Below, piece by piece: positions 24,071 through 36,100 of a DNA stretch of 57,097 nt. Each line of letters begins with the position of its first letter. Position 1 is the first letter of the stretch. The stretch is from Ophioceras dolichostomum (lineage: Eukaryota > Ascomycota > Sordariomycetes > Magnaporthales > Ophioceraceae). The notes below the pieces were generated by a model. It searched no databases and had not been told where the DNA came from. It saw only the letters and a list, made by a program, of their open reading frames with translations. A program made the position numbers and the translations under genes. The stretch spans positions 1-57,097 of the forward strand of contig PYST01000255.1 of the NCBI GenBank assembly GCA_003049485.1, given 5' to 3'.

Positions 24071-25383
24071 TCACCTTCTGGCGAGAGTCTGGAAGATCCT
24101 GATATCGCCCACCCAACTGTCTACTACACTCCACACCCAGTCGTAGTTCCAAACTCCTTCGTGATGCGCTGTATCATCTGCTTTGAGCACCCAGGCCGGA
24201 TCAGTGGCGTGTCGTCGAAACCTCGCCGCGAACCACGACAGGTAATCCTGCTTCGCGGTCTCGAACACAGAGCCGTGGACCATGCCTGGGTGCATCATGG
24301 CCTGCACGTCAACGCCGCCATTGGCACACGTCGCGTCGTACTCCCGCATCCTCAGCCTCACGGCGACGAGGGTGTCCTCCATCCTCTGCATAACTAGCAT
24401 CGGCCTCGCCAGCTGCTTCTTCTTGCCAGCTACACCTGCACCGTTGAACCACGCCTGCCAGTCCTTTACGACGGGGAAATCGAACCAGCCCATGTTCCCG
24501 TACATCTGCTTGAGGGTGAAGTTCCCCACGAGCGCCATCTCGCCGACAATGCAGCTGCCGTCCAGCGCAGCGGGCGTGATGTACGCCTCGACCGTCACCT
24601 CGTCCGGAAACAGCTTCGCGAGAGACTGCAAGAAATAAAGCGAGAAGGGGTCCTGCGCAGGCTCGATGCCTGCTTGCTTCATGTTCGTCTGGATGAGATC
24701 TAGAGACCGTACCGCCGGCGCGAGCGACGCGGTGCCCACGAGCCGGCCTGCACGCGAGGTGAGGCCCTCCCTACCGCTACCGCCGCAGCCACCAGAGCCG
24801 TTGCTGCCGAGGCGCTCGTTCGGCCGCTACGCAGTCATGCCGCCTTCGCTGTGACCAACTATGGCCCAGCCCGCTGTGAGGAAGGGGGCGATGTGCGAGG
24901 TCGGCGCGTTCGCTGCCGCAAGAGCGAGGGCCGCGTCTACCACGTTGAGAAATCCCACTTCGTAGGCGAAGCCTTGCGGCGAGTCGGACCCTTACCCGGC
25001 GCAGTCGGGCCCGATCACGGCGTAGCCTGCTTGCGTCAGGGTGAAGGGCGCTCCCTAGTCGTAGTACAGCCCTTTATGGTTCGTGGGCACGCAGATGCGT
25101 GCTCGGCCGGCTGTGTCGTGGTCCAGATCATGACGCGTAGCTTCGTATTGAGCGAGCTCACGTTGTCGGGCACGGGGATGACGGGGACTGTGAGCGGCGG
25201 TGGTGCTAAAGGCAGTAAGGCCCATGGCGTGGCGGATATGGGGTTGTTGTCGATTTGGGAGCTCATGTAGAAGAAACGGGGGAGGGTGAGGCCTAGAGGC
25301 AGAAGAGCAAGGACCCCTTCAGAGCTGTTGGACTCAGGGCGACGATTAATACAATCCTCGAGGCTATCATCATCATCACGCAA
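24071..25383 (-). pseudogene. Broken secreted-lipase-like alpha/beta hydrolase
   Basis: The 3' half (24071-24739) is open for 222 codons and contains plausible C-terminal sequence with a late Asp and His. Upstream in the same frame is the nucleophile elbow GHSEGG, but three stops interrupt the frame: TAG at 24827-24829 (after GGMTA), TAA at 24992-24994 (after GPDCAG) and TAG at 25055-25057 (after GLYYD). Further upstream (about 25100-25330) a different frame carries a plausible N-terminal part (LTVPVIPVPD, LRVMIWTTTQ). Between this and NHKGLYYD only about a dozen residues remain where I would expect some 40, so a frameshift with an internal deletion is likely. Stops sit where family members, as I recall them, have Trp, Gln and Trp. 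The family is secretory alpha/beta hydrolases acting on esters. Almost certainly inactive. Confidence 0.85.
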
Positions 25384-27140
25384 GGCTAAGCATAGCTCAG
25401 ATTTGCAGGAACCCGCTCTCCTCCCAAGTTTTGGATGACCCTATCTACCTATGTATCGCTCGCACTTGGCAACCAACCACTTATAACACCACGATTGCGA
25501 CCAAAGGGCGATCACTGAGTGGTCGCGGCGAGGCTACGAGGCGGGGATGTACATGCATGGAGGAGGGCGCTAAACCTCGCCGGGCTTCTCCCCTGAAGTG
25601 AGAGATAGGATGGTGGGGATTAACTACCCGACATTCGCAACCTGCAGCCCCACTGCTACATGCAACATGAGCACATCCTGGCGGCTTATAAAGTCAAACT
25701 TGGCGGGTATCGTGGATAGGCTCTGCTGGGTTGACGACAAGTGGTCGAGAGACCACACCCGATCGAGATACGGGCATTCCACTCCAGAGCTTAAGTCGCA
25801 GATGTGACGTACGTCCCAGAGGCATTGTTCTTCATGCTCTATCAATACCTAGGTCATAGGTAGTACCCAACGGGGATCGGGTATATCATCGTCGGCTCAG
25901 GCCAAACTGGCTGGTGATCGTGGAGCGGCACATCCAGGTGGGACAGAGGGGTCTTGCCAAACTCTACATAGTTGTAAGTGGCTATGCCGCTGCTACCGAG
26001 GTGATCCACATGTGAGGTTCAGTCCATATAAGGGCAAGGTGGTTCTAGTCGCAACGTAGATAATAACTAACTACCTGGGTGCTGACGCCGTGAGCATTAG
26101 ATGGCTTCATGTTAGGACGCGAAAGGCGGGGAACGGCGGAATTCGGCAAGGAGGGCAACAGCCACAGTAGAAGGAGAGATCAGGCTTCACCAGAGCAAAC
26201 GAGGAGCAAGGCTACACAGACACGAGAGAGTGCTTCATAGTACAGCGATGCTTGATCGTTGGTCTGTCATCTTTCGTCTTGGCAGCTTTGATACCTCAAC
26301 TCATTACACGGCGCCTGCATCGTCACCGTTTGATGAAGAGCACCAGCCTTCTTGCTTTGTGGCACTCCCTATGCTGTATACTAACGTAAAATTATATACA
26401 GCCAAATGAACAGCTCGCACGTCCATAACCAAAGTTTGGTATCGGACGGAGCGAACGCCGGAAGGGCAGGTGAAGGACCACCTTCCCGATGCGGCTGTGA
26501 TGGACGGGGCGGGGAGGGTTCTATGCAGTGCCGCCAAGCTCGCCGAACCAAGCCATTTTCCGCTCCGGGCGCAACCCTCCACCGGCTCAATCAACCTCGA
26601 TCCCCTCTCCAGCACAGGCACCTTTGCCTCCTACCTTACTCGGATCGCCTCCTCTTGTAGCCTCCGAAAACTCGCTCCTCACCTTCCCGTCCGTCCAATC
26701 GCCCTGCATTAGCCTGCTATGAGGGACCCGGCTTGTTCGTCAAATGGATGTCGCCCAGGAGAGGGGAAACGCGGCCGAAGGAGAGCTCCCAAGCTCGTCA
26801 TAGCGCGACCTCTCACCTGAGCTCTTCGGGAGTGATCGGCCCTTCAAGGCTTGTTTCGGGGGGACCTGCCAATTGCCTCTTATCGCGTGGGACTGACGTG
26901 CCCTGGCGACGGAGCAACCTAGTAGCCAAGATGAAGTCTTGCTTGGGCTCGGTATAAATCACCGGCCATAATCCCGTCAATCATGGCGCCGGTTAATGCT
27001 GGCTGGCTTCGCTTCTCTCAGCGCAGGCGATCTTGCTCCCGCTGCTCGAAGACGGCTCGATTGATCGCGGATCTGCAGCATCCTCAAGTCAATACCACCA
27101 GCCAGTGTCGCTCGCTTTTGACTCTCAAGCGTCGTCCACG
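25384..27140. other. Intergenic, upstream of the aminopeptidase
   Basis: Divergent spacer between the lipase pseudogene (-) and the M28 aminopeptidase (+). Short frames on both strands only. It should hold the aminopeptidase promoter; no clear TATA box or named binding site was identified. No transposon remnant was recognised. Confidence 0.4.
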
Positions 27141-28848
27141 ATGAAGGCCTCTGCTCTTCTCTCGGCAGGCATTTTTGCCTCGGGCGGACTCGCCAACGAC
27201 CCGGTTACACCGGGGAAGGTCGTAGCAGACATCCTCACCAACGAGTAAGTACGTCGCGCTGACCCGAATGGACAGCCCCTAAGCCTACCACGCGAAATCC
27301 GCATATCTCCCGGTCCAGACCACGATGATGGCAACACACTGACTGATTACACCCCACCCGCAAACAGGCTGAAAAACAACCTATGGCACTTCAACAAGAT
27401 AGCCCAGGACAACGGCGGCAACCGAGCCTTCGGCCTCCCCGGCTACAAGGCGTCGTCCGACTACATCCTCGAGCGTGCCGTGGGGCGCTTCTACAAGCAA
27501 CTCGACACGCGCCAGCAGTTCTTCAACTTCACCTTTGAGCAGACGCGCAAGATCGAGCTCATCGGACCGGAGGGCGAGAGCGAGTACGTCATCACGTTGC
27601 TCTACAACCACCCGACCCCTCCCGAGGGCTACACGGCCCAGCTGATCGACACGCCCGTCAACGACGCGACCGGGTCGGGCTGCCTCGCGTCCGACTGGGA
27701 GGGCATCGACGCCACAGGCAAGATCCCGCTCGTCAAGCGCGGCGTCTGCGCCATCGCCGACAAGCTCAAGCACGCGAGGGCGCACGGCGCGCTGGCCGTC
27801 GTGCTGTACAACCAGAACCCCGGCACGCCTGTGGGTTCCGCTACCTTGCTCGAGGAGAACATCGGCCTGCTGGTTCCCGTGGCGACCACGTCGCTCGAGG
27901 TTGGCACCGCGTGGAAGGCTAGGCTCGAAGCCGGCGAGTCCCTGACTGTGAAGGTGCTGGTGGACTCCGTCTTCGAGACGCGCGAGTCTTGGAATATCAT
28001 CGTTGAGACCAAGGAGGGCGACCCAAACAACGTAGTTGTCCTGGGAGCTCACCTCGACAGGTATGTACTGTCTTCTATGTTGTGATTTCCCATCCATCCC
28101 CAGTGGACCACTTATGTACTTATCAAGTCTCGTCAAGCTAACGATGTTTCTAATATACCTTAGCGTCCAAGCCGGTGCAGGCATCAACGACGACGGCAGC
28201 GGCTCCACAGCGCTCATCGAGATCATGGGCTCCCTCAAGAAGTACACCGGCTTCAAGAACAAGATCCGGCTCATCTGGTGGGGCGCCGAGGAGAACGGCC
28301 TGGCCGGCTCCAACTTCTACACCGACCCGGCGAACCTCTCCGAGGAAGAGGCCGACAAGATCCGCTTCTACTTCAACTACGACATGATCGGCTCGCCCTT
28401 CCCCGAGTACGTCATCTACGAGGACACAAACCCGGGGGGTCTCGTCGGGGGTCGGCTCATTGAGAGCTACCTCGCCACACAGGGCATAACGGCCTCATGG
28501 GGCGGGTTCGGCACGTCGTCCGACTACGTGGGTTTCCTCGCCAGGGGCATTCCGTCGTCGGGCATCTTCACGGGCGCGGGTGCGCCCACCGACCCTTGCT
28601 ACCACCTCGCGTGCGACAACCTCGACAACATCAGCTGGGAGGCCCTGACGCTCAACACCAAGGCGGCCGCCCACGCGGCCGTCACGTTCGCGCTGAGCCT
28701 GGACGGCGTCCCGCCTAGGGTCAAGACCAGCGCGGCGCGCAGGTCGAGGGACGAGGTGCGGAGGCAGTTCAGGCGGTGGGCTGAGGTGCAGGAGCATGCG
28801 GCGCATGCGCACTCGTGTTCGCATGACGGGAAGGACTTCGTGTACTGA
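27141..28848 (+). CDS. Secreted M28 family aminopeptidase with PA domain
   Basis: Model: exons 27141-27244, 27368-28060 and 28164-28848, introns GTAAGT..CAG and GTATGT..TAG, 493 residues. N-terminus MKASALLSAGIFASGGLA is a signal peptide. A protease-associated (PA) domain follows at about residues 120-220 (TGKIPLVKRGVC, GALAVVLYNQNPG), then the zinc peptidase domain. The expected metal and catalytic residues are all visible: His and Asp of GAHLDS, the Asp of INDDGSGS, Glu-Glu in WWGAEENG, Asp of YFNYDMIGS and the His of CYHLACDN. The second intron falls inside the GAHLDS motif. Product: extracellular co-catalytic zinc aminopeptidase of the aminopeptidase Y kind, releasing N-terminal amino acids from peptides for nutrition. 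The C-terminal 40 residues are basic then His-rich. Length is normal for the family. Confidence 0.94.
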
Positions 28849-29643
28849 GCGGATGGATCATCAGATGGTGGTGCGGCGCATTACAGCGGCCCTAGCCTGG
28901 CCTGGTTCCTAAGAGGTGAACCACCAGTAGCGAGGTTCATCGGATCAAAAGAGTAAATAGTACCACGAGGATGCCATTGGTAGATATCCCAAGTCCATTA
29001 GATGTACCTACAAATTCAAGTTCATCATAAGAAACCGTGTACTTTGTAATTGTGATGGTATCTCTAATTACAATCCAAAATGCAGTAGCAGCAATAATAG
29101 ACCTATACAGGAAAGCGGGAAAACAAGCACGTATGTGAAAGGACCAAAGCAGCCCCCTAACCCAGTCAACGACCGTGATCCTCCCAACAAAGGAAAACAA
29201 ACAATCATGCCCAGATGATGAAAGCCAAAAATGATTATCCTAAATATGCATGCAAAAACCTCTGCCAGGTGGGTGCGCGCGGGCGGGTGTCATTGCGTAT
29301 TCCTCTGCGCATATTTCCCGACTCCTTCCTCTCCTTCCTCCCTGACCCTGACCAAGCGAGCAAAGTCCCATATACGAACGACCAAGGCAGAAAGAAGCAG
29401 AACCTGGAATAAGCCCATAGAAACCGTTTCCCAAAAACAAAATCCACAGTCAAGCGAACGCCATGCAAGTCCCGGATGACAAAAGAAAGAAAGCAAGCAA
29501 AGAACCAGCGCACTTTTATGCGGTACAAGATCGCAGGCCTGACCAAACCAAACCAGCCCAGACGGTTGGTTGATGTGTGTGGTCGGGTAGGTTGTTCGCC
29601 AGAACCCCCCTTGATAACGTCACCGCCGGTATTCCAACTCAGC
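28849..29643. other. Convergent intergenic region
   Basis: Lies between the 3' ends of the aminopeptidase (+) and the arrestin gene (-), so it holds both 3' untranslated regions. The part around 28960-29130 is A/T-rich compared with its surroundings. No gene seen. Confidence 0.5.
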
Positions 29644-32600
29644 TCAACGCACCCTCCCCTCCCCCCTCCTGACAACCCCATCCATCGATAGCTGCACCAC
29701 GGGCCTAGCGATGTCGAAGCTGCGGCTCGGCACGTTCCTTCCCCCCGGCGTGCGCGGGTTCGCGACGTTGACCCGGCCCGACCGCTCCGTCAGGCGCGTG
29801 GGGCCGGCCGTGTCCTCCTCGTCGTCGTCTTCGTCGTCGGAGCTGTCTGACAATGAGGAGGAGGGGCGCAGCAGCGACGGCCGGCGTCGCCGTCCCGGGC
29901 GTTGCGCGTCCTGATGTTGTTGTTGCTGCGGTTGTTGAGACTGCGCATCGGGCGTTTGCGAGGTGGGGGTTGTCGTGCTGGTCGAGGCGCTACTGCCAGT
30001 TGTGGTTGCGGCTGCGGTTGTGGCTGCGGTTGTAGTGGTGGTGTCTGAGGCAGGTGGTTGCAACTGTGACGCTGCCTCCTCCCCAAGCGGCGACGGCCCG
30101 TCATCAGAGGAGTCCGCACCCGTGATGGTGGCGGCGTCGTTATCGTCCTCGTAGTCCGCCAGCCGCGCGAAGTAGTCCGCGAGCCCGTCGACGGAGGGCG
30201 TGCCGACGATCAGGTCGTAGTTCGGCGGTGGCGTCATCAGCACCGCGTGCTGCTCGGCGATGCCGCTGCCATCGGCAGTCGTCGTCGACGACGGCGCGAG
30301 CGCCAGAGCCGCCAGCTGCGGAGGGGGTTCGTCTGCGTCGAAGGGGGGCGGGTTGTACGAGGGGACGCGAATGAGGTGGATCGGGCGGGGTGACTGTTGT
30401 CGTTGTGGGAAGGTCTGGGGGTGCCTGACGCGCTGGATCGGGTCCGAGGGACCAGGCGTGGCGTTTGTGAGGCCTAGACCGGATGCCGAGGAGAAACGGC
30501 CTGAGGTCGAGGGGCGGGAGGAGGGGGACGTCCCCATGCCGGCGACGACGCCTATGCCGGGGGAGACGGTCGGGAGATGTGCGGCTTGGGGCGTGATGGG
30601 GAGCGCTGGCGGTGTGGGGCCGACGGTGGTGGCGGGGCTGCTGGAGAGGGCGCCGGAGAGGACCGTTTCGGCGTTGGGGTCCTCTGTGATGGGCAGGGTG
30701 CCGGTCGAGCTGGAAGGGCTGGGTCCTTCGCGTTGGGCGTCCCAGCAGCCGCAGCTAGCAGGTGCGCGGGACGGGGCGGGCACATCCATGCCTGAGTACT
30801 GCGGTAGGGCCGTGTTGGCCTGCGTGGCGCGGCAGTTGAGCACCGTGAAGGGCGAGTCGATGCTGATCTCGAAGTGACGCCTGCGTTTGTTGGCTGGGTC
30901 GTCGGGATCAGCCCGGGAGATGCGCATGACGATCTGTTTGTGGTGGTGTAGGTGGTTGTGTGGTCGTGTTAGCCAGATATCATATCATATACCTGAGCAA
31001 CTCACGCAAAGATATAACATGACGCACCTTGATCCAGTGGAAGACGTTGACATTCTTCCAGCTACAGTCCGGGTGAAGCTTGAGAGTCCGGTCCTTAGCC
31101 ATCATCTCGCACGTCGGGATCTGCACGTTCATCTCCATCTCGGTCGAGGCCCAGTAAGACTCGAGCCCCAGATCGAGGTCGCCCAGGATGTTCTCCGTCG
31201 GCTCCGGCAGCGGCTCCGCGACGCCGCGGGTCCGCTGCGCCTCTATCGTGCGTCTCCTCGTGGCCGCCGCGCGCGCCCCTTCCCTCTGGCTGGGCGACAG
31301 CTCCCCTCCCCGCACGACCCGGATCTCGCTGTTCGAGAACTGCCGGTCGACCGGCTTGCCCGCGGCCTTCTCCAGCAAGAGAATCTTGCGGCCCATGTCC
31401 TTGCGCGTCACGCGCCGGTCGTTGGTCCAGTACTCGATCGACTCGGTTACGAACACCTTGATCTTGTGCACCTGCACCTTCGCGAGCGGCGTGAGCTTGA
31501 AGGCGATGGGGATCTTGCTCCCGATGGGGAACGACTTGCCCGAGATCATAATGTCGTAGTGCAATTGGTCCTCCCACTGCCTCGAGATCGAGATCGGCTC
31601 GCTCATCTCCAACGAGAGCTGGTCGGGCACCCGGACGATGTTAACCTCCTTGGCGCCCTGCAGGTTGGGCCGAAACGCGCCAGCCCGCTCGATGATCGTC
31701 TCGAGCTGCCACTTGACGGAGCCGTACTGGAGCTTGGTAGTCTCCAACTGGTGGTGGTCTATTGGCAGTTCGAACGAGTACTCGTATGTGCCTGGGACGA
31801 ACACCTTGTACCCTTTCAGCTGCACCTGGTTGGGCAATGGGCAGTCGCCCTTGCCGAAGCTCCGAGACTGTACCGACTGCAAAGAGAGTCTCTTGAGCTC
31901 CTTGGTAGTAAGATTGCTTGAAGCCCGACCGCTCCTCAGGAACGTATTGACGGAGATGTTCGACCCGGCCGGGGACGAACGGCCCAGACTCGGCCTCGCA
32001 GAGGAGTCATTGGCCGCCTTCAGCGAGTACACGCACTGGTTCCCGTACTCCGTCTCCCACCCATCGTGCATGGCGTGGAAAAACGTCAGGCCCTGCGTCC
32101 TCAGCGACTGCTCCTCGAACAGGTCCACCTTCAAAGGCGGTATGCCCTCGGGCCATTCTGTCCTCGCCTTCCCAACTAGCTTCAGTGTGATCGACTTTAG
32201 CTTCACGTTCTTGGAGACGTTAAGCACGAGCTTCCCCCGTAGCAATGCCGTCCCGCTGTGCGTGCTCTCCCGGGAGTGGCCCTCGTGTTCGAACCCGGAG
32301 AGGAAAATGTACGGCTCGGCCAGGAGGATCGAGCAGTTGACGCCGCTGCCGGACGCGACCGGTTTTGATATCTCGGTAACGGTCGAATTCACTATGCTCT
32401 TGCCGATGCCGACGGATCGGGAAGTTGCCGACAGCATGCTGTTCCTATTCGAACCGGGGGCGCCTGCGACGATCAGCGACGACGGCCGCAGTGCCTGCTC
32501 CACCGTGCTGACGGGCCTCATCGACCCCGACACCTCATCCACGGTCCCTGGGAACTCTCCGAGTCTGGTCAGTTGCCGTCCGATGCTCAGAAGGCTCACC

Positions 32601-33118
32601 GGCCTCGACCTAGGCTGCACGGTGACCCTTGGTGTCCTGGTGAGCTCTGGGTCGGATTCTGCTGATTTTGATCTGGAGCCAGGCCGGGTCCCGAAAAGCG
32701 AGAGGATCTTGTGCAAGACCCTGCTGGCCTTCCCCTGCTTCTCCCGGACTGATGACGACCTCCTCTTTTCGAACTCCTGACCCTTGTCCTGTCGGCTCCT
32801 GCGATTGCTTTTGTCCGACTTCTTTTTCTTCTTCTTTTTGCTCTTCGGCTTTTTCCTCCTGTCCACCTCCTGGTCGTCCGGCTGAGGAGCGACGATGGGC
32901 CTGAGGTCTCGCGGTATGAAGCCGGCCGGGTACGAGATGATATGTATGGAGTGGGGCCGGCGCGGCCTTGGCCCGATTAGCGGGTTCGGGAGTGTGGCGG
33001 GGGCGGCCGCCACAGATCGCCGATCGCTGTGGCCCCTGGGCTGGAAGTAGATCGTGCCGTGCGATGATCGACTGTACGGTTCCGGGCGCACGCGGTTATT
33101 TTCTGCGTCTGTTGGCAT
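29644..33118 (-). CDS. Arrestin-related trafficking adaptor (ART family)
   Basis: Model on the minus strand: exons 33118-31028 and 30933-29644, intron GTGCGT..CAG in phase 0, 1126 residues. The N-terminal 250 residues are disordered and basic, with a poly-Lys run at about 89-100. The arrestin-N domain spans about 260-500 (LAEPYIFLSGFEHEG, LRGKLVLNVSKNVKLKSITL, YEYSFELPI). The arrestin-C domain spans about 515-760 (IGSKIPIAFKLTPLAKVQV, KNVNVFHWIK joined across the intron to IVMRISRADP). The long C-terminal tail is rich in Pro, Ser, Gln and Asp and holds PY-type motifs: LPQY (about 741-744), NPPPF (891-895) and PPPNY (932-936). Family role: bind plasma-membrane transporters and recruit the HECT ubiquitin ligase Rsp5 through PY motifs, causing endocytosis. 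Cargo is unknown. It is not simply PalF-like; exact orthology would need a tree. Confidence 0.92.
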
Positions 33119-36100
33119 GGTTGGCAGACAGGGTTAGGCACACAGGTAGTCACACAAAGAAGTGTTAATTTTTTGGTCTGGTTTGCGCGACAGACGACGG
33201 CGCAAAGTGTGAGGTGAGGGGGGAGGAATAGAAGACAAATAAGGCCTGGCGGGCTGCGAGCGTCGGACGGCGTGCGGGGGATGAAAGCATATATGGGACT
33301 ATAGTAATGCCGCCGCCACGCATGCTTTCAGGAGCCAGGCTGTCTCGACGGGCGCTGAGTGATGCGCAGAGTGCATCTTGTGTTTAGGGGGCAAGAGAAG
33401 GAGGAGGGATGAAAAGGGGGCAAACGATAAGGGGATGCCCGTATATGATGCTCACGAAGAGACGAAGCAGACGAGAGCGATGCGCTGGCAAACGGCAGAT
33501 GAGGATACCCATAGGAATCGGAGAGTTTGAGGGTAAAAATGTGTTGCGGTGACGGGCGAAGCGTATGAATATGCAGCGCGATCTCCGTCTGGTGTGGGGA
33601 AGGGAAGTTGGGTTCTGGGGGTTGGGTTTAATGGCCCGGGTTTAATGGGTACACATCATCGCAACAACAAAGAAGACGGACGGGTATTTGCAGCGAGAGC
33701 GGAGCAGACAGGGGTTGAGTGACTCTTGGCTGGCTGACTGGTGCTGGTGCTGGTGCTGGCGCCAGTGACGCTTGCTGGCGGTGAGTGGTGGTATGGTAGC
33801 TGGTGCCGGTGCCAGCGCTTGCTGGCTGGCTGGTGTTGCTGGTGTGATGCTGGTGGAGAGGCGGGACCAAGAGGGTGGTGGGAAAAGGAGATGGGCTGGG
33901 GTTTGCCTGTCAGAAGAGGAAGAGAGAAGCGGAGGGAAGGTGCACAAAGGGACACGCGGGAGGTGGACGAGATGACATGACCGAGCAGAGACATACTCCG
34001 TGCGGGTAGCTGAATCATTAACACAGCATTATTGGGGCATGTGCTATCGTTGTCTTATAGGAGGTGACGGGACGTTTCGAGAAGGTGGCCGGACAATAAT
34101 GCTCTCCTTTTTTATTCTCGGCACGGCAACAACGAGCAGATGACACCGCCAACAAGAAAAAGGGAGGGCGCAAGCCAGGGAGGAGTCCAGTCAAGAAATA
34201 GCAACCAGCCAGCCTCGAGCCAAGGAGGCCGAGGAACGAGGAGGGAGGAGAGAGCAACCCAATCCGTGGCAAAACGGGTGGGCTCTAGAAAATTGCGCGA
34301 CGACGCCGTTTGCGACTCGCGTGTTTCTGAATCTGGCTTCCCTCTCGCTCTCGCACCTCACAGGGCAGGACCGGAGCTAGAATCGGACGGGGACGAGCGG
34401 CATGCGAGATGCGCGTGGATTGGCAGAGGCAGAAGTGGGTAGGTGGAGTGCTTGAACGGAAAAAAGCAAAAAAGCGGGAAAGACGAAAAAAGATGAGGAG
34501 GGCAGGAGAGACAAGACACAACAGGGCAAGCCTGACCTTGCTATGTCTCAGTGTGCAGACGAGACTGGCTTTCTCCTTCTTTCGAAGAGTCTCAAAACTC
34601 TGTACTTTCTCCAGGGAACCTCGTTCTTTGCTCTCCTGAGGTGCGATGCTTTGAGCATGTGGCGACAACCCGAGACTCTGCTGTGGAGAAAACCTAGGGA
34701 GTAAAATTTGATGGAGAAGGGAGAAGGGAGGAAGCGAAGACCAGACAAAAAAAGGGATGAGACGGACGTACGTACATTCAGCAATTCAAGCAGTTTCTTC
34801 ACATAAAGCTGTTTTCGGTATTGGCATGCTGTCGGGCGCAACGGATCGCAAGGAACGAGGCGGCAAGCTGTTGTTTCGCAGCTTGGGAGCGAAAATAGGA
34901 GGGAGGGCGGCGCGGTTCGTCTTTTTCTCTTCTTTATTTTTTTTATGGGAGCAGTAGCAATCGTGTGTTGCTGGCCGCAGTAACGGCGTGTCCGTTGGTG
35001 CGCTCTCAACGTTGGTTGCTGACTTAAGTCGGCTTTCTTTCAAGTCCACCGTCCACACAGCAGCCAGGAGCAGTAGCGAGATTGTGGGAGGAGGAATTGA
35101 GGATATGACGGATGGGCCGCGTTCGGGGTTTCGGTCTGGTCCTGGACTGGTCGCAATGCTGGCCTTTTGGCACGGAATGCTCATGTCTGCCCTTCCCAAG
35201 TTCGCAGCCGCTTGCGGTACGCTTGCGGAAACAGAAAATACCGGTCAATTGTTCCCGTCAATTCCTGCCTTGCCTTCTTTGTCACGGAGGTCGTTGAAGA
35301 ACGAACACAGCGAGGCGAAGGCAGGATATCTTGGACACCGTCAGCCAGGTGCCCTGACCTCTCCACACATCGACCAGCTGGAAGGAAACCGGCTGGGCCG
35401 CCCTGGCGCTGCAATGCATAATGAGGAATCGAATCGCCTTTCCCCATCCCGCAGTACCCAATCCGACCATCTAACCCCATTTGCTCATCCACCCACACGG
35501 ATCACCGCCTGTTTCTCCCCCGTCGGCCGCCCGCATGCCCGCACTGAGGGCTTGCTTGCCTCGAGCTTGCTTGCCTAGCAGCCTAGAAGCCCAGCAATGT
35601 GCCTCCGTGCCCAGCTGCAGCGACTTTTTCTTTGCGACTTGGCTGCTGCGTGATGACGATGACGGGCCGTGAGGGGCTAGAAAACTGGGCCTGGATGCTA
35701 CGGGTTGGCCGCAGGATCGACCGGTGATGTATTCGCGACATGCAGACCCCTGTCGGCAATCTGGGAACAACGAAACAGCCACAAGCCTGCACAAGCCTGC
35801 TGATGCGATGCGCTGGAATCCATTGGCTAGTGGCTCCATTGGCTTCCGTTCCAAACATTCCGCGCACACGCCACACACCACTCGTCCTTGATTCCCCATT
35901 CCGCTTTCTCCCTTCTTCTTTGTCCTTTTTTTTCTGCTTTCATTCTCGGGATAAGCAGCCGAGACTGTGGCTGGAATGCCATGACAACCACGAAGCCAGC
36001 GTATTCCTCAAACCGCGGGTGCGAATAAAGATAGAAGATGGGAACAGGGGAGAGACCGGACTGGAGTGGAACGCCACAGTGAGGGGAAGAACGCAGTGCA

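Noticed and set aside
24827..25057. Explaining the lipase stops by introns
   Set aside because: Expected residues flank each stop directly on both sides in the same frame, leaving no room for an intron.
34988..35578. 196-codon plus-strand frame
   Set aside because: No protein-like composition, motif, codon bias or promoter; overlapping frames on both strands.
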